DNA of 64,000 bases from Roseovarius sp. (GTDB taxonomy: Bacteria > Pseudomonadota > Alphaproteobacteria > Rhodobacterales > Rhodobacteraceae). The notes below the pieces were generated by a model. That model saw nothing but the letters and a program-made list of their open reading frames with translations. It was not told the DNA's origin and searched no databases. Where the stretch lies: positions 524,001 to 588,000 of the forward strand of contig JAOSKR010000001.1 in NCBI GenBank assembly GCA_027493545.1. Direction: 5' to 3'. The position numbers and the translations under genes were made by a program. Positions 58,233-64,000 of this stretch are shown here, piece by piece. Positions within the stretch are counted from its first letter, which is position 1. Each line of letters starts with the position of its first letter.

Positions 58233-59506
58233 CCATCGGCACCCAGGTCCTGACCGGCGCCCGCGACCGGCTGCTGCCGGCCTCGGTCCCCTATGCCTTT
58301 TTCGGCGTGGCGTGCCTTTTTCACCTGCTGGCCTGGGGCGTGTTCCTGCACGGCGCGGCATTGGTGCCGGGCTATGCCGGCGGCCCGGGCGAGGTCCTGG
58401 CGGCGATCCATCTGATCACGCTCGGCGTGCTGGCGATGACCGCGATGGGGGCGGCCTGCCAGCTCCTGCCGGTGGCCACGCGCGTACCGCTCTGGCGGGT
58501 CTGGCCGGCGCGGCTCAGCTTCTGGCTCGCAGCCCCCGGCGTGGCGCTTCTGGACCTGGGGATGGCCGGGGTCCGGCAATGGGCGATGAGCGCGGGCGGC
58601 GGTCTGGTCGCCGCCGGGCTGGGGGTCTTCGCGCTGCTCATCGCCGGCAATCTCGCGCGGGCGCGCGGCCTGCCGGCGGTGATCGCGCATGGCTGGGCGT
58701 CGCTCATCGCGCTCGTCGGGCTGGTGGCACTGGGGCTGGTGCTGATCGGCAACTACGCGGTGGGTTATCTCGACGATCCGGCACGCCTTGCACACGCGCA
58801 CATGACGCTCGGCATCTTCGGGTTCATGACGCTCCTGGCCTTTGGTTTCAGCCACATCCTCATCCCGATGTTCGCGCTCTCGCGGACGTTGCCGGTGCGC
58901 TGGGCCTGGGCGGAATTCGCGCTTTCGGCGCTGGCGGTGGCGGCGGCGGTGGGCGCGATCGCTGCGGGTTCGGGGCCGGCGCTGGCGCTCTCGGCGGTGA
59001 TCGGCCTTGCCGCGGTCGCGGCCTATTTCCGGCTGATGCAGACAGCCATGCGCACGCGGATGCGCAAGCGGTTGGGGGCTCGCCTTCGTGCTGGTGCGCG
59101 CCTCCTGGGGCTTTCTCGGCCCGGCGATGGTGCTGGGGCTGGCGCAGGCGGCGGGCCTCGGGGTGCCCAACGGTGCGACGCTGTTCTGGTTTCTGGCCCT
59201 CGTCGGCTGGCTGTTGACCTTCCTCACCGCGGTGCTGCAACGGATCATGCCGTTTCTGGCCACCATGCACGCCGCCGGCAAGAGCGCGCGGCCGCCGCTC
59301 GTCTCCGAACTTTCCTCGGCACTGCCGCTGCAGGTGCATGCCGCGTTGCACTGGCGGCAATCCCGCTGATCGCGGCGGGTATCGTGCTGGAGATGGCGCT
59401 TCCGGTGCGGATCGGTGCCGCCGCGGGTCTCGCCGGCGCCGCCGCCTTCGGGGTTTTCGGGATCAAGGTCTTCGCCGGGCTGCGCCGGATCATGCGCACC
59501 GACTGA
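58229..59506 (+). CDS. polytopic membrane protein, heme-copper-oxidase-subunit-I/NnrS-like, two frameshifts
   Basis: About 12 hydrophobic spans over about 425 residues. Histidines in membrane segments (FFGVACLFHLLAWG, EVLAAIHLITLG, AHAHMTLGIFGFMT, FSHILIPMF) recall heme- or copper-binding proteins such as NnrS or oxidase subunit I. I cannot place it exactly. Frame changes near 59080 (G run, then LAFVLVRASWGFLGPA) and near 59345 (before VALAAIPLIAAG) look like indels. It is the last gene of the hcr operon and overlaps DUF2249 by ATGA. A role in electron supply or quinone oxidation is speculation. Confidence 0.6.
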   Translation: MTIGTQVLTGARDRLLPASVPYAFFGVACLFHLLAWGVFLHGAALVPGYAGGPGEVLAAIHLITLGVLAMTAMGAACQLLPVATRVPLWRVWPARLSFWLAAPGVALLDLGMAGVRQWAMSAGGGLVAAGLGVFALLIAGNLARARGLPAVIAHGWASLIALVGLVALGLVLIGNYAVGYLDDPARLAHAHMTLGIFGFMTLLAFGFSHILIPMFALSRTLPVRWAWAEFALSALAVAAAVGAIAAGSGPALALSAVIGLAAVAAYFRLMQTAMRTRMRKRLGARLRAGARLLGLSRPGDGAGAGAGGGPRGAQRCDAVLVSGPRRLAVDLPHRGAATDHAVSGHHARRRQERAAAARLRTFLGTAAAGACRVALAAIPLIAAGIVLEMALPVRIGAAAGLAGAAAFGVFGIKVFAGLRRIMRTD

Positions 59507-59518
59507 ACCCTGCCGCCC

Positions 59519-60859
59519 TCATCTGCGATGTTTCCACCACCATCGCAGCAACCCGTGTGACAACCGGGACTTTTCGCCGCCGACAAGCAGGTCGGGACGA
59601 ATCCGCATCCACGACGATTTCGTGTAAGCCATTCGCTGTTCAAGGTAGATGCTGCGGTGGCCGATCACGATATAGGCCGTGATCGCGGCCCCCGCCACAT
59701 GGATCAGGTCTATCCCACCGCCAAACAACTCCATGCCCATCAATATCGCCGCGATCGGAGTGTTGGAGGCAGCGGCAATGACCGACACCATCCCGATTGC
59801 GGCGCCCGGGGACGGGTCCAACCCGAACATCGGGGCAAACGCGTTGCCGGCCATCGCCCCGATCACGAATTGCGGCGTTGCGATGCCACCATAGAAACCC
59901 GACCCCGGGGTGATCGCGACCAGCAGTGTCTTCCACAGAAAACCGAAATACGGCATTGCCTCACCGGAAACCGCGCGCTGGACCATCGGCAGGCTCAGGC
60001 CCAGATAGTCGGTCGGGATGACCATGATCAACGCGGCAAGGATCATGCCCCCAAACATCGGCATCACCGGTGGCCACACATTGAATCGAACTCTCACCGC
60101 CGTGAAAAGTGCGGTCGTGCGGTTCACCATCTCGACAAAGACAAGTGCAACGACTCCGGCGACAATTCCGACCATCACGGTCTTGAAGAACACCAATTGC
60201 GAAAATTCCGAGAGTATCGCGATATCGTAGAAGTTGAACGGAGCGCCCCACCACTTGGTCACCTGATAGGACGTGACCCCGGCGACAACAGCCGGAAGCA
60301 GGAAGTCATGACGAATGCGCCCGATCGACAGCACCTCGACGCCATAGATGGCCCCGGCGATCGGCGTGCCGAAAACACTGGCGAACCCGGCGCTTACACC
60401 GCAGGCGACGAGGCGTGTGCGCAGTTCCGAATTGAGTTTGAGAACCTGTCCTATCGCCGCGCCCAGTGACGCCCCGATATGCGAACAAGGCCCTTCCTTG
60501 CCCGCCGACCCACCACTGGCCAAAGTGATGAGTGCGGCAACGGGCTTGATCAGGATGGTTCGGAACGGCATCCGCCCCTTTTGCACGTGAACCGCGGCAA
60601 ACAGTGAATCCTTCAGATCATTGGCATGGTTCATATAACCGTAATGCAGCAGCAGGCCGTTCAGGAGCCCGCCCAGCGGCAGCAGCAGCATTTGCAACCC
60701 GATCGAGATGTCTGCCGTGCGCGCGGTCAGGAAAAACAGTGCGTGCAGAAACCAGCTGGTTCCCGTGCCGACGATTGCCCCGGCAATGGTCGCAAGCACC
60801 AGCCACTGAACAACCGTGGCCAGCATGATAACGAGTTCCAGATAGTCAAAGCGGCGCAT
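59519..60859 (-). CDS. ClC-type chloride channel/antiporter
   Basis: 446-residue membrane protein. The selectivity motif GGSAGKEGPCSHIGASLG is present, together with FGTPIAGAIYGVEVLSIG and GSGFYGGIATPQFVIGAMAG. At least ten spans. A longer frame upstream is non-coding; ATG 60859 gives MRRFDYLELVIML. It ends 12 bases from the convergent hcr-operon membrane gene. No CBS domain. Intact. Confidence 0.9.
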   Translation of the reverse strand: MRRFDYLELVIMLATVVQWLVLATIAGAIVGTGTSWFLHALFFLTARTADISIGLQMLLLPLGGLLNGLLLHYGYMNHANDLKDSLFAAVHVQKGRMPFRTILIKPVAALITLASGGSAGKEGPCSHIGASLGAAIGQVLKLNSELRTRLVACGVSAGFASVFGTPIAGAIYGVEVLSIGRIRHDFLLPAVVAGVTSYQVTKWWGAPFNFYDIAILSEFSQLVFFKTVMVGIVAGVVALVFVEMVNRTTALFTAVRVRFNVWPPVMPMFGGMILAALIMVIPTDYLGLSLPMVQRAVSGEAMPYFGFLWKTLLVAITPGSGFYGGIATPQFVIGAMAGNAFAPMFGLDPSPGAAIGMVSVIAAASNTPIAAILMGMELFGGGIDLIHVAGAAITAYIVIGHRSIYLEQRMAYTKSSWMRIRPDLLVGGEKSRLSHGLLRWWWKHRR

Positions 60860-61937
60860 GGTGCGGTTTGCATTTGGTGGCAGGCATGAGATCTGCCGTT
60901 CCCTATTGCATAAAAACCCGGTGACAGGCCATGACCTATCTTGCTCTCCAGGCATCGGTGAAGACTCTGCTTGGGAGGCCGGGGCCGCGGTTGTGTCGGG
61001 ACTTCGGGCCTCAATGTCGGCCTCGCCATCACGGGGCACAGGCATCGCGCACACAGCGAAATGCCGCTTTCCGCCGATTCTGTGGAAAAACAACGTGTTG
61101 CTTGCGCAGAAAGTGACGGCCTGAAGAGTGCGCAAGCGCCTCTTTGATCAGGCTTTGCGCGTTTGCTGCGGTGCGGGAAAGATCTTCGCCAGTTTCCGGA
61201 GGTTCTGGGCGGTGGCTGCGAAACTCACGACTCAACGCAACGGCGATAACGGACGCCCTTGGTTCGCGGGTGCCGGGGCAACGGTGACCACCATCAGCCT
61301 CGCAGTCGTCACCTACGTTCTGGCAGACCTTCGAACATGGCTTCCAGCGACGCGCGCAACGCTCGACTGGAACGCTTGGCCACATAGGGATGACCTTCTG
61401 ATCTTCGAAGCTTTCGTGAGCGGCACCAATCACGCCGGACCAGGCGAACACGATCTGGATGCGCTCAATGCAGCAAGGGCATTTCGCGCCAACCTTGGTG
61501 ACCTTGATGTCGCGAATGCTGTTTCCGAGGCTCATGTCCTGTCGCTCGCCGGGGCCTGCATGGCGCGCACTGGTTGGGTGGAAAAGGGTTTCGGCGTGCT
61601 TGCCCAGCCCTGCCTCGTGATCCGGCCCTGACAAGCAGGGTTGTTGCTATTCCTCCAACCATTTATTTTCCCGCCATTTTTTCGTGGAGGCAGGGATGGG
61701 CAACGAGCAAGATAGTGCGGCCGCGGCAGTGATGGTCAAGGTCCCGGAACAGGTTAGCTGGGTGGTCCAACGCGGAGGGCAGAGATGGAAGGGGGGACAG
61801 CTTGGGTGGGGTCGTCGCTTGGTTGCGCCAGGAAGCCCCGATGCTTCCCGCGACACTGCCCTTGTCGTTGATATTCGAGTTAACTGGGGACAGTGGTCCG
61901 CTACGGTCGGATCGTAGATAGTGGTAGAGGTTGTACG
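60860..61937. other. gene-poor stretch with transposon debris
   Basis: Open frames of 80-200 residues occur on both strands, but none shows a domain I know and several overlap. Near 61148-61220 (minus) there is a short transposase-like tail; nothing else is supported. GC content falls toward 61650-61930. A 77-residue plus-strand frame at 61684 lacks a good start site. Confidence 0.4.
61148..61221 (-). pseudogene. C-terminal remnant of a DDE transposase (possible)
   Basis: Read on the minus strand, the sequence ends AATAQNLRKLAKIFPAPQQT followed by RKA and a stop. This is the style of C-terminus seen in IS1182-like transposases. Upstream the frame is closed within about ten codons, so only a scrap remains. 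Recognition rests on this short motif. Confidence 0.4.
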
Positions 61938-62468
61938 ATGTCAGATGGCGCGTGGATTCAGACAATCAGCGGCAAGAGGTTCCCACTAGAAGAGCCGGAT
62001 GCAGACCAGATCAACATCGAAGACATCGCTTACGCCTTGTCGATGCAGTGCCGTTTCAACGGCCATTGCACGAAGTTCTACTCGGTAGCCGAGCACAGCG
62101 TGCATGTGTCCCGCGAGATCGACCCGAAACTCTCCATGGTTGGCTTGCTCCACGACGCGGCGGAGGCCTATTTGGGCGACGTGCCATCGCCTCTGAAGAA
62201 GAAGCGCAGCCAGTTTTCCGAGATCGAGGAAAAGTTAGAGGCAGCAATTGGCAACCGGTTCGGCATCGACCCAGCGCTGTTCAAAGACCGCGAGATGAAA
62301 CGGACGGACACGCAACTTCTGGTCAACGAGAAATCCGTGCTGATGGTCGAGGAACCGGAACCGTGGCCACCCGGCGCGCCGGCGGTGAAGGAACCGGGGA
62401 GGATTGAAGCCTGGGGACCGGACGAAGCAAAGGCGCGGTTCTTGGCGCAATATCGCCAGTTGATGTGA
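61938..62468 (+). CDS. HD-domain phosphohydrolase, YfdR/YfbR-like
   Basis: 176 residues. HD-superfamily metal residues are visible: AEHSVHVS for the first histidine, LLHDAAEAYLGD for the HD pair, and a later Asp in KRTDTQLLV. Relatives (YfdR, YfbR) are nucleotidases; YfdR-type genes are often carried by phages. ATG 61938 follows GTAGAGG. It lies between transposon debris and an IS630 copy, so it is probably accessory. Intact. Confidence 0.83.
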   Translation: MSDGAWIQTISGKRFPLEEPDADQINIEDIAYALSMQCRFNGHCTKFYSVAEHSVHVSREIDPKLSMVGLLHDAAEAYLGDVPSPLKKKRSQFSEIEEKLEAAIGNRFGIDPALFKDREMKRTDTQLLVNEKSVLMVEEPEPWPPGAPAVKEPGRIEAWGPDEAKARFLAQYRQLM

Positions 62469-62472
62469 GCTA

Positions 62473-63520
62473 GAGCGGTTCCGTTTTTGTCTGAATCGAA
62501 AGGAGATTCCCATTTGGTCCTGAATGTGATTCAGACTCCATACTGGTGAGGGAGGCCAGTATGGATGACGAGACCTTACTCAGACGACCTTCGGGAACGT
62601 GTTGTCGCCGCGATGCAGGCAGGGGAGAGCTGTCGTAGCGTTGCGGCGCGGTTCGATGTGGCGCCGTCCAGCGTGGTGAAGTGGATGCAACGCGCGGCGC
62701 GGACCGGCTCGGTCAGCCCTGCGAAGATGGGTGGATATCGCCGCCCGATACTGGAGCCGCACCGGGTGTGGCTCTTGGAACAGGTGCAGGCTTGTCCGCA
62801 TGTCACACTGGCGGTGTTGCAAGAGAAACTGGCCGAGCGCGGCATCGAGGTCAGCCATGACACCGTCTGGCGGTTCCTGCGCGGCTGCGGGTTCAGTTCC
62901 AAAAAAAGACATTGGTTGCCGATGAGCGTGAGCCTCCGGACGTGAAACGCCGCCGGGAGAGATGGCGGCGCCATCAGGGCGCATCGACCCGCGCCGTCTC
63001 GTGTTCGTTGACGAGACATGGGTGAAGACCAACATGGCTCCGCTGCGAGGATGGGCGCCAAAAGGTGAGCGCCTGCCGGGGTCGCGCCCTTTGAACACTG
63101 GAACACGCCCACCTTCATCGCCGCCCTGCGCCACGATCGGATCGATGCGCCTTGGGTGTTCGATGGCCCTGTGAACGGCGACATCTTCCGCACCTGTGTC
63201 GAACGCGTTCTGGTGCCGATCCTGCGACCTGGCGATGTGGTCGTGATCGACAACCTCGGCAGCCACAAAAGCCAGGCGGTCCGACAGGCGATCCGCGCGG
63301 CCGGGGCTCACCTTCTGTTCCTGCCGCCATAAAGTCCGGATCTGAACCCCATCGAACAGGCCTTCGCCAAGCCCAGACACCGGATGTGCAACACGGCGGC
63401 CCGATCCCGCGAAACCCTCTGGCGCGCTGTCGGCGCAATCCTCGATCGCTTCACTCCCGAAGAATGTGCGAACTACCTCGAAAACGCAGGCTATGCTTCC
63501 GTCAAAACCTGAAGCGCTCT
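62473..63520 (+). mobile_element. IS630-family insertion sequence, decayed
   Basis: Imperfect terminal inverted repeats can be seen: AGAGCGGTTCCG at the left, and AGAGCGCTTCAG as the complement of the right end. The left end abuts a TA dinucleotide, the usual IS630 target. Between them lies a broken transposase gene. The element starts 5 bases after the HD-domain gene stop. Confidence 0.7.
62565..63512 (+). pseudogene. IS630-family transposase, multiple lesions
   Basis: An N-terminal helix-turn-helix (MTRPYSDDLRERVVAAMQAG; RSVAARFDVAPSSVVKWM) runs to about 62910. There an A7 run (TTCCAAAAAAAGAC) shifts the frame to KKTLVADEREPPDVKRRRER. Further changes come near 62980 (RIDPRRLVFVDETWVKTNMA) and 63095 (FEHWNTPTFIAALRHDRI). 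A TAA interrupts LLFLPP*SPDLNPIE in the catalytic core. The A7 shift could be programmed frameshifting; the others and the stop show decay. It ends at 63512. Confidence 0.82.
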
Positions 63521-64000
63521 GAACTCGCTCATAATCCGGCTCCTTTAGGAAAGCCGCAGGAAAAACACGCCAAAAACCGGTGCACAATTTTGCGACGCGG
63601 TGGGGAGATTGCGACGCGGTGACACAAGTTGAACAATGCTGGGGTGGAAGTGCCGCAAAGACCGCCCTGGTGCGCCCCCGGACCGTTTCCCGGGACCGCG
63701 AAAGACACTGGAAAACGGCCAAGACCTTCAATCCACTCATGCTTGACCAGCATGAGGTCGGCCTCGGAATTGCTGGCGACCCCCCAATGGGAACAGAACG
63801 GAACGATCCAGAATAGAGGTATATATAGGTCTCTGGCGGGGGGGCGGGATAACCCCCCTTTCCCCCAGTTCACCTACCTCTATGGGGGGTGTGTGATGCC
63901 GCCATACCGTACCCAGCATCAGAAGCGTTCCCCCTCATCGGGTTCTTCGCCGGTAGTCGGTGCTCACCTGAAGACGTATCGATGAGCCTCTTTCGGCCCT
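63521..64000. other. right-edge region without a recognised gene
   Basis: No supported coding sequence. A 13-base direct repeat TTGCGACGCGGTG occurs at 63590-63602 and 63609-63621. G and C runs with nested inverted repeats lie at 63813-63890. Frames of about 115 residues exist on both strands without known features. Confidence 0.4.
63813..63890 (+). other. possible pseudoknot or alternative-pairing RNA element
   Basis: ATAGAGGTA (63813-63821) can pair with TACCTCTAT (63875-63883). ACCCCCC (63852-63858), inside that loop, can pair with GGGGGGT (63884-63890), which directly follows. The order is that of an H-type pseudoknot. The same C run can instead pair with a G7 run at 63838-63844. Any controlled gene would lie beyond the window or on the minus strand. 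Confidence 0.35.

Noticed and set aside
61029-61634. 201-residue minus-strand frame
   Set aside because: Composition and content do not look coding; part of it runs in another frame from the short transposase-like tail.
61684-61965. Overlapping 77- and 100-residue frames on both strands
   Set aside because: No convincing start sites or domains; probably chance frames in intergenic DNA.
63590-63621. 13-base direct repeat TTGCGACGCGGTG as an attachment site or iteron
   Set aside because: Only two copies and no integrase or replication gene nearby.
63529-63873. 114-residue minus-strand frame near the right edge
   Set aside because: No recognisable domain and weak start. It overlaps the G/C-run element, although its central part could be a gene fragment.

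Overview
The window is high-GC DNA from an alphaproteobacterium, most likely a Rhodobacteraceae (Roseobacter-type) chromosome. The evidence is the ccoNOQP-ccoGHIS / fnrL / hemN arrangement with TTGAT-N4-ATCAA boxes, a cytochrome c_y-type anchored cytochrome, and a dispersed TTCATCTT...AAATAC intergenic repeat. Many conserved genes carry one-base indels, often but not always in G/C/T runs. I read these mainly as sequence or assembly errors, so most such genes are annotated as one frameshifted CDS.

Layout. 1-5.5 kb: dihydropyrimidinase with an ABC importer of the ThiY/SsuABC type, probably for pyrimidines. 5.8-7.2 kb: D,D-carboxypeptidase with a C-terminal SPOR-like tail. 7.4-18.8 kb: microaerobic respiration block (ccoS, I, H, G, P, Q, O, N on the minus strand, a universal stress protein, fnrL, hemN) with four good FNR boxes. 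18.8-24.7 kb: YejABEF-type peptide importer. 24.9-31.6 kb: diheme anchored cytochrome c, prephenate dehydratase, a secreted protein made of four 19-residue repeats, an SRPBCC protein, nudC, a CpdB-like phosphoesterase and the SRP RNA gene. 31.6-33.7 kb: scrambled accessory patch (ISAs1-family fragment, AT-rich small membrane protein, 5'-truncated MFS gene). 33.7-38.1 kb: cytochrome c2-like protein, idi, flavodoxin-like protein, and an overlapping alkB / cytochrome P450 pair.

38.6-59.5 kb is the most interesting part: an aromatic-acid catabolic island. Operon 1 is thioesterase, PadB-like molybdoenzyme, fused PadC/PadD-like iron-sulfur/membrane subunit, iorA, iorB and paaK, coupled mostly by ATGA overlaps. 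Operon 2 is a branched-chain-type ABC importer (SBP-livHMGF). Next come a BadM-like Rrf2 regulator and a GNAT acetyltransferase on the minus strand. Operon 3 is hcrCAB (4-hydroxybenzoyl-CoA reductase) coupled to a DUF2249 protein and a polytopic membrane protein. Read together, they suggest uptake and CoA activation of (4-hydroxy)phenylacetate, alpha-oxidation to an arylglyoxylate, oxidative decarboxylation to (4-hydroxy)benzoyl-CoA by a two-subunit Ior-type enzyme instead of the five-subunit PadEFGHI, and reductive dehydroxylation to benzoyl-CoA. The promoters of operons 1 and 2 share AGGTAC-N4-ATACATAATT, and those of operons 2 and 3 share GGTAT-N3-GGTAC. No ring-reducing or Box enzyme lies in the window.

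59.5-64 kb: a ClC-type channel, transposase debris, a YfdR-like HD phosphohydrolase, a decayed IS630 copy, and an edge region holding a possible RNA fold. I found no tRNA, rRNA or CRISPR array.
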